Assembly: GCA_009663005.1 (NCBI GenBank)
Contig: VIGQ01001521.1
Coordinates: 1-10,000 of the forward strand
From: Actinidia chinensis
Lineage: Eukaryota > Streptophyta > Magnoliopsida > Ericales > Actinidiaceae
Reading direction: 5' to 3'
Length of the DNA: 10,000 nt
Shown here: piece after piece, positions 1 through 8,030 of the stretch
Layout of the letters: every line of letters starts with the position of its first letter
Position numbering within the stretch: position 1 is the stretch's first letter
Made by a program: the position numbers and the translations under genes
Notes under the pieces: model-generated
Database searches by the model: none
What the model saw: the letters and a program-made list of their open reading frames with translations, nothing else
Told to the model about the DNA's origin: nothing

Positions 1-60
1 TATAGTGGTTATATTGGTTTGAGCAATGTGGAAACTTAGCATGGAATCAGAGTGCCCTAA

Positions 61-177
61 ACTTGTGCTTGGGCTCATCGGTGCACGGAAAAGACAAGTG
101 TGTCCGAGTGTAATCCTGACCAGTACAAGGTCCATGACATCCTCAGGGAGTTTAAAAAGAAGATTGCTGCAAACTAA
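61..177 (+). CDS. Possible 3'-terminal exon remnant, unknown product
   Basis: This is an open frame between stops at 58-60 and 175-177. Its downstream half is protein-like and highly charged: it contains SECNPDQYKVHDILREFKKK, followed by IAAN and a TAA stop. The bias toward acidic and lysine residues, with an amphipathic helix-like pattern, looks more like real coding sequence than the AT-rich noise around it. No start codon lies in this frame, so it would have to be a last exon or a truncated copy. Possible splice-acceptor AG dinucleotides lie just upstream, but none is convincing. I do not recognise the family. Chance remains a real explanation because the frame is only 38 codons long and the window begins just before it. 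AT-rich sequence follows, which would suit a 3' UTR. Confidence 0.22.
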   Translation, partial: TCAWAHRCTEKTSVSECNPDQYKVHDILREFKKKIAAN

Positions 178-1372
178 ATCAAAATTGGTAAATTATACTT
201 TTGCATTGCTGTACTTTTACTATATTTTCACTTTTGAAGTACCCTTCACTTTTGATTGTACGTCAATTAACATGTTATACTTTTAGTTTAAGTGTTAATA
301 TGGCTCTTTATCTCTTCTTGTCCAACAAATGTTGGAAAGAGATTATGTGACCCCTCACGAAAAGAAAAACAATTGATCCTTAATTAATTGAACGTAAGAT
401 AGATAAAATGGTCAAATTGACCCGTGGCCTAGTTTTGTGGATATCCACAATCGAAAGTGAAGGTGAAAAATGATATATTAGTGAAAGTGAAAGGGCACAA
501 CGTGCCATTTACGGAATTAAAAACTCTACAAAAGGGTTTGCTTGGTAGAGACATGGTGCCACAGATGCTATGATACGAAGACTATGGAAATTAATAGTTG
601 TATCACGGTCTGCACTTGGTTAGCTTAATTAGTGGTCTGATTAAAATGTTTGTTAGATTAAAGCATCCTAGAAAATTCGTTTAGCATTTCTTGGAATTAG
701 GAGCAACCGCTCCCAAGGTTTCTAAAAAAAACTTCAGTTTTATATTTAACTTGTAATTGAATTGTATTTTATGTGTAGACTACAAATTCTATAGTATGTA
801 TGCATGGGCTGAGCCGCTGGTCAAATGAATTCATTGAAATTTCAAAAACTTGTATGTCTATTTGATATATATTTAAAATATTGGCACTAATATATTTTGA
901 GCCCACAAATGTTTTTTTAAAATTTAGTAAAAATGGATGGGGTCAATTTCTTATAATAACAAGTATAATTCAATTAAAAAGTTAAGTTCTTACTTTAAAA
1001 AAAAATCAAAAATAATATTGCAAGGAGTTATTTTTGTACTAAAAAAGTTATTCATTTAGATTCGATAATTTTTCTAAAAAAAATTGCTCAATTACCCTAC
1101 AAGTAAAAAATCTGGCTCGCCATTGTTAAGATTTACATTTGTCTTCTCAAATTAAAATTGTGTCATACACTTCAGGGTCAGTGCATGCCACATGATGAAA
1201 TTTTTTTTCAGTCCAACAAATTATTCTTAAGCCAACATATTTTCTTTCTATAATCTTGTCATACTTGTGTGTCATATATATCCTTTATATCTATTTTAAT
1301 TTCAGGTCCAGTAATTATGCTTTGAAGTTGAACCATGTAAAAACCGGAAACATTTAGTGGGTGGAATTGAAC
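178..1372. other. AT-rich intergenic sequence, no gene seen
   Basis: I found no credible coding region in either strand here. All six frames are broken by frequent stops, and poly-A and poly-T runs are common, especially from 900 to 1110. The only internal structure I can suggest is a dispersed-repeat-like piece at about 805-1125, listed separately. The segment ends at the edge of the copia 3' LTR. Confidence 0.6.
805..1125. repeat. Possible dispersed plant repeat fragment
   Basis: The right end reads AATCTGGCTCGCC. The left end, near 805, reads GGGCTGAGCCGCTGGTCAAA. Reverse-complementing the right end gives a GGC-GAGCCAG-ATTT pattern that loosely mirrors the left, so a degenerate terminal inverted repeat is possible. 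The AT-rich interior, and the CTGGCTC-GCC terminus, resemble dispersed repeats that I recall from eudicot intergenic DNA. That resemblance is from memory, not a search. No clear target duplication is visible, so the borders are approximate. Confidence 0.25.
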
Positions 1373-1596
1373 TGTTAACAATTTAGAGAGATATGGAAAG
1401 AATTATTTATAAGTGTATATATGAATGAATACAAATACCCTTTACATTGGGCTAGCGGACCTATCTAAGTAAGGTAATGACAATAATAAGAGAAAGAGAA
1501 TATTAATTATTAATACAAAATATATCCAAATTATATGGAAAAATATGTCTAAAATATTTTAGTGATATTTAGAATATTCTATAATATAGACTAATA
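1373..1596 (-). repeat. Copia 3' LTR
   Basis: The plus-strand left edge is TGTTAACA, so on the element strand the LTR ends in TGTTAACA, a normal CA terminus. The other edge, next to the PPT, reads TATTAG on the element strand, apparently a mutated TGTTAG start. The 224-bp length suits a small plant copia LTR. It shares ordered blocks with 8901-9062: the left terminus, TATATGAATGAATAC at 1418-1432 (8951-8965 in the other copy), and GTAAGGTAATGACAA at 1469-1483 (9020-9034). Confidence 0.82.
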
Positions 1597-1606
1597 TCCC
1601 CTTAAA
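1597..1606 (-). other. Polypurine tract next to the 3' LTR
   Basis: On the element strand the sequence just upstream of the 3' LTR is TTTAAGGGGA. This is the expected place and composition for the primer of plus-strand DNA synthesis in an LTR retrotransposon. The plant copia norm at this position is a CTTGAGGGGG-like tract; here it looks altered by a small insertion. Confidence 0.65.
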
Positions 1607-2110
1607 TTCAAGGGGGTAAGGCATGCACCAACTTGAGTTTGTTTGAAAACTAAAATAGAGAAGTTACTGGATAGATGAGCCTTGATGAAGATATCCACAG
1701 TCTCATCAGCAGAAGAGATAGAGTTAGTGAAGTAGAATATCCACAGCCTTGGTGAGCAACATGTTGGCGCATTGGCGCACAAACTAACAATCAATCTAAT
1801 ATATTGGTACTGTAGTGGTTGGAACACATCATGTGAGCGATCTATATAGCACTCCAATGTCACAAAACAATATGGTGGAAGAAGACTAAAGAACACCCAT
1901 ATCTTCAAGTAACCATCGAAGCCAGAGGACTTCTTGAGTAGTATCAGTTTGGCATGATATCCAACCTCGGTATTAGATCATGCAGTGACAATTACTTCTT
2001 AGTATGCTAAGAGATGTGAGAGTCAACTAGAAAGAAGCAATAACCTAAAGTAGAACGACAACAGTAAGATCATAACCCAATCAGAATTCGAATAGGCACG
2101 CAAATTAGGA
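1607..2110 (-). pseudogene. pol: Copia RNase H domain, broken
   Basis: Minus-strand translation gives the copia RNase H landmarks in order. SNSDWV near 2066-2095 corresponds to the usual SDADWAG, so the first aspartate is now asparagine. It is followed by TLGYCFFLVDSHIS (family: STTGYCFFLGDSLIS), then SAIQIAHMM in the region of the usual SAIxIAHNDVFHERTKHIE, and TVDIFIKAHLSSNF near the C-terminus (family: QTADIFTKAH). The chain ends with KLKLVHALPP just before the PPT, as copia polyproteins do. The motifs are spread over different frames and separated by stops, so the domain is dead. Confidence 0.85.
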
Positions 2111-3000
2111 GAGGAGGAGGCTGAATAATGAAGACCATGAAAGAGGTTCCTTTAACATAGTGAAAAATGTGGAGAACTTTTGCATAATGAGTAGATCGAA
2201 GGGCAGCCAAGAATTGACTAATTAAATGAATAGCATAGGCGATGTCAAATCGAGTAACTGTGAGATAGACAAGGCTTCCAACAAAACTGGCGCTAAAGAG
2301 TTGCATTAGACAATAATGTGCCATCTAAAGGAGTTGGATGAGCATTAAGCTTGAGAGATTGAGAGGAGTAGAGGTTGTCTTGTTGTCAATGAGGCAAGCA
2401 TGTGCTAGAAGATCATACGCATACTTGGCTTACGCATACTTGGCTTGAGAGAGATAATATCCATTTGAATTATATGAGATTTCAAGTCCCAAGAAATAAC
2501 TGAGACAACTGAAATCCTTCATCTCAAAGTGATCACTGGAAAAAATGTTCGAGCTATGTAATCCCAAACCAGTTCGTCTCAATCTGTCATCAATATATAA
2601 GAGAAGAAAATAGTGTCTTGCTCAATCTTGCGGATGAAGAGAGCAGAGTCATGAGGACGGGAAGAAAAGCCAAAATTCTTAATGGAAGCACTGAATTTGT
2701 CAAACCATGTGCGAGGAGCTTGTTAGAAATCATAGAGGGCACAATGAAACTTGCAAACCTTGTGGGGAAGATTTGGATACCCTAGAGGAGGCATCATATA
2801 AACTCCTTGGTAAGATCATCATTAAGAAAGGCATTTTGACATCCATTTGATATAATTGCCATTTATGAATGGCAACAACAACAATTAAACTTCGAATAGA
2901 GGTTATGCAAGTGACTGGAGCAAATGCTTCCTCTTAGTCAATACCATACTATTGGGTAAAGCCTTTTGCAACCAGGCAAGCTTTATAGTGTTCGATGGAA
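2111..3000 (-). pseudogene. pol: Copia reverse transcriptase, broken
   Basis: Several conserved RT blocks are readable. QMDVK near 2835-2849 is followed, after an apparent one-base loss, by NAFLNDDLTKEF. VYMMPPLGYPNLPHKVCKF lies at about 2747-2803, then QAPRTWFDKFSASIKNFGF and HDSALFIRKIEQD. The catalytic box is YIDD at 2586-2597, the copia YVDD equivalent, and its two aspartates survive. SYFLGLEIS lies near 2480-2510, and VGSLVYLTVTRFDIAYAIH lies at about 2220-2280, followed by RSTHYAKVLHIFHYVKGT. The longest open piece is 2070-2324. Stops, shifts and the 15-bp duplication at 2417-2446 show long neutral decay. Confidence 0.92.
2417..2446 (-). repeat. 15-bp tandem duplication inside RT
   Basis: The 15-mer ACGCATACTTGGCTT occurs twice, head to tail. 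On the coding strand it duplicates the AKYA region of the copia motif QAKYA-YDLL. The duplication adds exactly five codons, but its junction reads GCG TAA GCC, so it creates an in-frame stop. Confidence 0.9.
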
Positions 3001-3439
3001 CCATCAATTTTTGAAGGGGGGGAGCTTGTGTCTTATAGACCATTTGCACCCATTTACAATTTTGCTAGGTGGAAGATCAACAAGATCCCAAGTGTGAGTT
3101 TTAGCCAATGCCTGCAATTCTTCTATCGTTGCTTGATGTCAAACAGAATTTGTATTGTCCTCATGATAAGAATGTGGCTCATGTTGAGGATGAATAGTAG
3201 AAAAACAATGGTAATCACAAAGATAAGAAGGTAATTTAGTTACCTGACGAGAGAAGGGATTGGTGATGGTTATGAGACTCAGAGATACGAAAGGCGTAAT
3301 TGGAGAAAAGTCAGAAGGCGTAGGAATAAAATCAACAAATGGGGTTGGTTCCTCAGGAGAGACCATAGGAGGATGTGTGGGGACAGAGCCTATATCAAGG
3401 TCAATAGAGAATAAACTCAAAAGAGGGATTAGCGAAAAA
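3001..3439 (-). pseudogene. pol: Copia integrase-RT hinge region, broken
   Basis: An open minus-strand stretch at 3139-3420 carries a serine- and proline-rich linker and then LPSYLCDYHCFSTI at about 3190-3236. The latter matches the conserved copia block RxPSYLxDYHCFST that separates integrase from RT. Downstream on the same strand, NCKWVQMVYKTQAP at about 3025-3075 corresponds to GCKWVYKIKT, and PIVWY near 2940-2960 lies where QYGIDYEE is expected. The plus-strand frames at 2995-3234 and 3260-3442 are shadows of this region. Confidence 0.82.
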
Positions 3440-4400
3440 TAAGGTAATATGTGTCGAAGGTACGAAATTCAGACATAGAAGATAGTATTTTGTGTTCCCA
3501 AAAAATGACATGATGAGATATACAAAGGGGTTAAGAAAGAGGATCCCAACAACGATAGCCGTTGTGTTCATTCTTATATCCCGAAAAACTGCAAAGACGA
3601 GCACAAGGTTCTAACTTGATGTGTTCATGTGGCTAGAGTAAGACAAAATATGCCAAACCGAAAACCAAAGCCTGACTATAGTCAGGGGGAACACCACATA
3701 GTTGTTCAAACGAGGATTGGTTGTTGATAATCGGAGAGGGCATACAGTTAATGGTACAGACATTAGTGAGAGTAGCTTCACCCAAAAATTGCTCAGGACA
3801 AGAAGCAGAAAGAAGAAGGGCATGGACAGTGGTTAATGTCTATGTTTGCGTTCTTCACGATCATTTTGTTTGGAAATGCCAAGGCAAGAACGATGAGGAA
3901 GAGTACCATTACGATGAAGGAATTTTAGAAATTTTGTTTCTTTGTACTCTATGGCATTGTTGGATCAAAAACTTTTGATTTAGAATACCAAATATGTTGG
4001 AAACCCAGCATTGAAGTCATAATATTTTGGGGTAACTCAGAACGATGTTCAAAAGGTAAATCCAAGTAAAATCGGTGTAATCATTTTCAAAAACGGACAA
4101 AGTACTTCGATCCCCCATAGTAGTATTAGGAGAAGCACCCCAACATTAAAATGAATAAATCAAGGGCTCGTGTGAAACAAAATCATTTTACTGAATGGTA
4201 GTTACAATGTTGTTAGCAAGTTAACAAGATAAGCAATGACTAGTTTCATTTTTGACAGAATCCAACTGACCACAAAACATAAAGAGACATGACCGAAGTG
4301 AGAATGCCAAAGACTGAAAGGTAGTGGGGACTTGACGTGGAGCCAATAGATGGAACTAAAGGGTATGCATGCAAGGAATGTGGAGATTGAAGAGCTCAAA
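3440..4400 (-). pseudogene. pol: Copia GAG-pre-integrase and integrase, broken
   Basis: SLWHSHFGHVS at about 4283-4315 is the start of the integrase zinc-binding region. GDRSTLSVFENDYTDFTWIYLL, interrupted here as GDRSTLSVF and ENDYTDFTWIYLL (about 4053-4115), is the core around the family's FVDDYTRFTW motif; one of the paired aspartates is now asparagine. SNNAIEYKETK near 3940-3970 corresponds to RSDNAxEY, with the catalytic aspartate changed to asparagine. CLGISKQNDREERKHRH at 3835-3886 retains the ERKHRH signature with the third acidic residue. TINCMPSPIINNQSSFEQL and GVPPDYSQALVFG follow at about 3660-3770, then PHEHIKLEP near 3610 and YRCWDPLS near 3550. Stops and shifts separate these blocks. 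At least two catalytic positions are lost. Confidence 0.9.
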
Positions 4401-4624
4401 TAGGCATCTAGTCTTGCTGCCCATCCCAAGGATCTGTCCTATATATAGGTCCTACAACTGACAACCAGAGGAAGAAAAAAGAACCATTAAGACTAAAATT
4501 CGCAAGGTTGACAACAGAAATTAGATTTAAGGTAAGAGCATGGATAAGATTAACTATCTGAAAGAGACATATTAGAGGGAAAAAACTTGTCATATGTGAC
4601 CTAATGTGCATGTGAGAGCCGTTA
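4401..4624 (-). pseudogene. Copia protease, 3' part
   Basis: Minus-strand reading gives IHALTLNLISVVNLANFSLN, then VGPIYRTDP and, in another frame, GQILGMGSK leading into the GAG-pre-integrase. This matches the copia pattern of a protease C-terminal part (LHVPxLxxNLISVxxL) followed by a QDLxTGxxLGxG segment. The piece ends abruptly at 4624, exactly where the gypsy-type solo LTR begins. Its upstream half continues at 6494. Confidence 0.8.
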
Positions 4625-5031
4625 TGTTAAAATCCCAAAAATTTAAAATATTTCATTCTCTAAGTAAAAATATATGATAGGCTGAAAATATGAACAAATA
4701 TGTATGTTCCAAGTATTAAGTAGAATTCTTCAGAATTTTTACAAAAAATATGAATTATTAGATTTAATTATTTGGGGTTCATTACAAGATTCAATAACTT
4801 TGGGGGAAAAAAAAATTAAAGAGGATATTTAAGTTGAAGGATTTGAAGTGTAATTTTATAAAATATTTTGATATGCGTCATGGGTTATGAACCATCAGCC
4901 GCCTGTGGTTGTTTTTGTTGCCTACAAAAGTCTATTTTGTAGTCTATAAAGAAGAAGAAAGAAAGAGCACGGATGAGAAGGAAAAAAAAAGAAAATTTAC
5001 TTTCTATTAAAGAAAGAAAAAAGAAGAAAAA

Positions 5032-5036
<5 letters not shown>

Positions 5037-5072
<36 letters not shown>
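5037..5072. repeat. (AT)18 microsatellite
   Basis: This is an uninterrupted run of 18 AT dinucleotides inside the solo LTR. It is followed at once by GTACGGGTGTG. Confidence 0.97.
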
Positions 5073-5076
<4 letters not shown>

Positions 5077-5183
5077 GGGTGTGTAAAGAAATAGAGGGAG
5101 AGTAGTTGGAAAAAAAAAGAAAAAAGAAAAAATAATGATGTTTAAGTAATGATTATATTTATATATATAAATATGTTTGTATA

Positions 5184-5203
5184 ATATATATATATATATA
5201 TAT
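5184..5203. repeat. (AT)10 microsatellite
   Basis: A second AT dinucleotide run inside the solo LTR, preceded by imperfect AT-rich sequence from 5157. Confidence 0.95.
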
Positions 5204-5207
5204 GTAT

Positions 5208-5330
5208 AGAAGAAGAGAGAAAATTGTGTGAGAGAGAGAAGGCAAGGAAGGACAGGAGAAGAAAGAAAGAAAGAAAATTGTGAGAGTGAGAGAGAAGGAG
5301 TGTTACCGAAAGAGAGAGAGAGAGGGGGGA
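5208..5330. repeat. GA-rich purine tract with (AG)n runs
   Basis: The plus strand is almost pure purine. It has short GA and GAAA motifs and an (AG) run at about 5309-5324 that ends in a G run. Lying just after AT-rich, TATA-like sequence, it could be the transcribed leader of the LTR if the LTR is read on the plus strand. That is an inference from position only. Confidence 0.85.
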
Positions 5331-5880
5331 ATATCTCCAAAGTTCTCTTTTCTTCTGCCCAAACACATCCTACAAAACACACCATATATTTTGATAAAAA
5401 GAAATATATAGTGTGGTTACCATGATCATAGGTGATCAGATATTAAAAGCAGTAGTTGAGATGAGATCCGATCGAGATGGAATTCAGTATGATGTTTAAT
5501 GAGTTGACCGATCTTCCATATTTAAGGGTGTCGATTTTAATTTGAAGTAAGTAACCCTACTCTCTAAGGTAGTGTAAGTAACCTAATTTTAAAGTCGAAT
5601 AAATTACTTGTATGATATGATATATGCCAGAAATTAGGTTATGCTATGCAAATCAAAATCCATGGAATAGATATAAATTTTTTGAAAAGATTTTTATGTA
5701 TAGGCCTAGGCAACTATCAAAGCTTTCTGCTTTCGAGAAGGTAACTCGGCCGCATACCCCGACTCAAGGGGGTGTGAAAATCATGTATAAGCTTGTCTAA
5801 GTACGGGAGGTCATAGTGCATAATGTATGTTTAAAGAATTATGTTGACTTAAATATAGTCAAACTACAAGTATAAGTATC

Positions 5881-5979
5881 AATTTTGAACAAGTTATTGC
5901 GAAAAATTAAATATTTTATATTTCTCCAAGTACAAGAATAAATTTTGAACAAGTTATTGCGAAAAATTAAATATTTTAT
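5881..5979. repeat. 60-bp-period tandem duplication in the solo LTR
   Basis: Bases 5881-5919 and 5941-5979 are identical over 39 bp, with a period of exactly 60 bp. The bases before each copy (CAAGTATAAG and CAAGTACAAG) are also similar, so the original duplicated unit was probably the full 60 bp and has since diverged between the identical cores. Confidence 0.95.
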
Positions 5980-6493
5980 CTTCTTCACGCTATGTATATT
6001 ATATGCATTCTACCATGGTATTTTCATGTTTTGATATGTATGATAAATCTATGTTAGAGATTATGGTTATACGCTAAGCAAATGTGTTTAGGAATATTGT
6101 TTTTGGACAATATTTCAGGTGATAAAGGAAAGTAAGTGGAGTAGTAAATGTTTAGAACCATGTTATGCTAATACGAACACGAATTTATGTAGTATAGTCC
6201 GGACTAGAAAGTCCGATGGTTTTTGAATATCTAATGTATTGAAGTATGTATGAATGTTAAGACAGGTACAATCCTCTACCCGTCATGGGCACACTGTATT
6301 TCAAATGACATGAATTAACATATTAAATTTTATTGACTTCCGGAAAAAATAAATTTATATGTTCGCTTCAGCACACGAAGTTTTTAAAGAAAGAAGCAAA
6401 AATTTTAAAGAAATTTTACGAAGGAAAAATCGGAGGTGACGATACTCGATGCCGCGTGGAGTCATGTGGGCGTCGAGGGGTCGTTACACGTTA

Positions 6494-6620
6494 GCCGTGT
6501 GAATATGAAGTATATGAAAACTAGATGACTTCGAAGAAAATTTGGTGGAATCAGAAGGAACGTGGGTGTGGTTATTGCAAACATGCAGAATCAAATAACG
6601 AGATTAGATGACATGGGTGG
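6494..6620 (-). pseudogene. Copia protease, 5' part
   Basis: On the minus strand GATTCTGCA (6584-6592) encodes DSA. This sits where the aspartic protease DSGA motif is expected and is followed in shifted frames by NNHTHVPSDSTKFSSKSSS and HILHIHTANG. The copia protease consensus here is LDSGAxxHMTxDxxxF followed by xxxxANGSxxxIxxxG. The reading runs up to the gypsy-type insertion and resumes beyond it as GSHMHIRSHM, which shows that the two parts were once contiguous. Confidence 0.75.
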
Positions 6621-7433
6621 TGACTTTAAATATAGTAGCAAGAGAAGGTGTACTAGAGTTGGACATAACTATATTTAACAGGGCCCTCAATGTCACTCCT
6701 AAAGAATGAGAGAGTGGAAGTATCAACAGTGGAAGAATCAGGGAGTGAAGGCAACCAACAGCGCAAAGCCAGAACGAGGTGGCAGACTCGGGATTGTAGT
6801 GATGGACTATGAATTTGGTTGGCCTAATTTGGACCAATGACTACGTGATTGTTTATAAGGATTCTTCCAATCTTATTGCAATGCTTGCACATTCTGGTTA
6901 GACAATAGAACAACAAATGATTGGTCCAATAATAGTAAGTACAAGAGCTTGGAGGTGGAGTTGGGTCCCTTATTTGAGGGGTGTCAAGAGCAACATCAAT
7001 ATGGTGAGTCCTCAAGGTGCCCCAAACGTGTCTTTTTGGAAAAAAAAGCTCTGAAAATAGCAGTTCTAAGGCAGATATGGACGACGGTGGAGGAGAGAAG
7101 ACAGAATTGGCTCAAAAGTGTTAGTTAAAGTATCAAGAAGAGAGTAAGGCACTGTTCATACTCAGTTCGGCTATAAACTTTTAGAATTTGATCCCAGAAA
7201 CCTGCATCTAGGAGAGAAAATCATTGATGGATTGTTCGGGATCCTTCGAATACGATGGAGGCTTGTTTAGCTGTTGGTATGATGAGCTAGAGCCTGGTGT
7301 TTTTTTGTTCGCGTGTTTCTAAGAAGTCCCAAATAGGTTTTTTAGAGTCGGAATTACCAAATTGAAGGTTGATGGAGATGATTAGAAGGTTCCGAAACCA
7401 AGTGATAATCTAGTGATCTCGATTATCCTAATC
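6621..7433 (-). pseudogene. gag: Copia gag core and nucleocapsid, broken
   Basis: At 6845-6889 the minus strand encodes CKHCNKIGRILINNH. This is a decayed CCHC zinc knuckle (CX2CX4HX4C): both first cysteines remain, but the histidine is now arginine and the last cysteine is asparagine. Upstream, IWDFLET-like sequence near 7325-7350 and DPEQSINDFLS near 7215-7245 correspond to the capsid blocks AIWDxLxxRY and EQSINDFLxxMQxxWDQ of plant copia gag. Frames change repeatedly and stops interrupt, as in SINDFLS*MQVSGIK. The open minus-strand pieces at 6604-6837 and 6824-7015 are fragments of this region. Confidence 0.78.
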
Positions 7434-7440
7434 AGTAAGG

Positions 7441-7803
7441 CAAGGATCAAAATTTCGTTCGAGGGGGCGTTTCGGTTGCCTCGGAAACGAAACATTCGAA
7501 AATATTCGAAAATAGTTCGAAATATTTCGAAAATATTTTAAAAAGTGACAATATCAAAATAAAAAAATACCATCTCTCGTATGAAAATGTTACAACATTT
7601 ATAAAAAATTTAAATTTGTGGGGTAATACAACTTATTGTTATAGGTATATAGTGTTGTGTTTTGGGTGTATATTTTCTATATTCAACTTGTTTGAATCGC
7701 ATTAATAGTGGTTTCGTTATTCACTAATGTTCATTCGGTCTCTTAGGAACAGAAACGTTTCGGACCGTTTCGGATTGGAAACAAAAGGAAATTTTGTTCC
7801 TTG
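7441..7803. mobile_element. MITE-like DNA transposon inserted in gag
   Basis: The left end reads CAAGGATCAAAATTTCGTT. The reverse complement of the right end reads CAAGGAACAAAATTTCCTT, so 17 of 19 terminal bases match as an inverted repeat. Next to them, AGTAAGG (7434-7440) on the left and ATTAAGG (7804-7810) on the right differ by one base, as expected of an aged target duplication. The 363-bp interior is non-coding and rich in TTTCGG and TTCGAAAATA motifs near both ends. The superfamily is not certain: a duplication of 7-9 bp would fit hAT (8 bp) or Mutator-like (9 bp) elements once decay at the edges is allowed for. The copia gag reading is interrupted here and continues on both sides. Confidence 0.78.
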
Positions 7804-7810
7804 ATTAAGG

Positions 7811-8030
7811 CTACTCCTCATACTATGCTTGATATCGACGTCGATCTTATTTTGTTGGTCAACCAATGTTACAATAATAATGCGCCAAAGGTTTCTTCCC
7901 TTTAGTGCCATAAAGGATGAGGAAAGAAAAAATAGGTTGAGAGCATTCAGGATAGCTCCATAAGAAGGCAAAAATAAAATGGATATGAAATGAAGACAAA
8001 ATGATGATTTAATAGGCATTTAAAAACCAA
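7811..8030 (-). pseudogene. gag: Copia gag N-terminal part, broken
   Basis: An open minus-strand piece (7717-8019) includes FMALKGRNLW and TLVDQQNKIDVDI. Their order and spacing suit the start of plant copia gag, where an LNGxNYxxW block is followed within about 15 residues by a GQxKxDHI-like block. The match is weaker than in pol. The MITE interrupts the frame at 7803. A true start codon cannot be fixed: the ATG codons at the right edge of this piece are candidates only. Confidence 0.5.

Larger units (their letters stand above)
4625..6488. mobile_element. Ty3/gypsy-type solo LTR with perfect target duplication
   Basis: The segment starts TGTTAAAATCCC and ends GGGGTCGTTACA, so it has the TG...CA termini of an LTR. 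The five bases on its left, CGTTA at 4620-4624, are repeated exactly on its right at 6489-6493, which is the 5-bp duplication made by retroviral-type integrases. The 1,864-bp length and the terminus with GTCATGTGGGCGTCGAGGGG resemble long LTRs of plant chromovirus-type gypsy elements; that family call is from general knowledge. There is no internal coding sequence, PBS or PPT between the ends, so it is a solo LTR left by LTR-LTR recombination. Removing it plus one CGTTA restores continuity of the copia protease reading. Orientation could not be fixed. The minus-strand open frame at 4885-5385 is low-complexity microsatellite translation, not a gene. Confidence 0.88.

Noticed and set aside
530..660. 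Possible MITE ends (GGGTTTGCTTGGTAGAG and CACTTGGTTAGC)
   Set aside because: They recall transposon termini, but they do not form an inverted pair and no target duplication is visible.
1368..1372. TGAAC beside the 3' LTR as copia target duplication
   Set aside because: The same five bases occur at about 9393 but inside the GGGC-motif repeat and not next to an LTR end, so the match is most likely chance.
2995..3442. Plus-strand open frames at 2995-3234 and 3260-3442
   Set aside because: They are antisense to the copia hinge and RT sequence, where the minus strand carries clear family motifs.
4885..5385. Longest open frame of the window, 166 codons, minus strand
   Set aside because: It translates the (AT)n and (GA)n tracts into runs of I/Y, S/L and F. 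It lies wholly inside the solo LTR and overlaps other open frames of the same low complexity, so it is not a gene.
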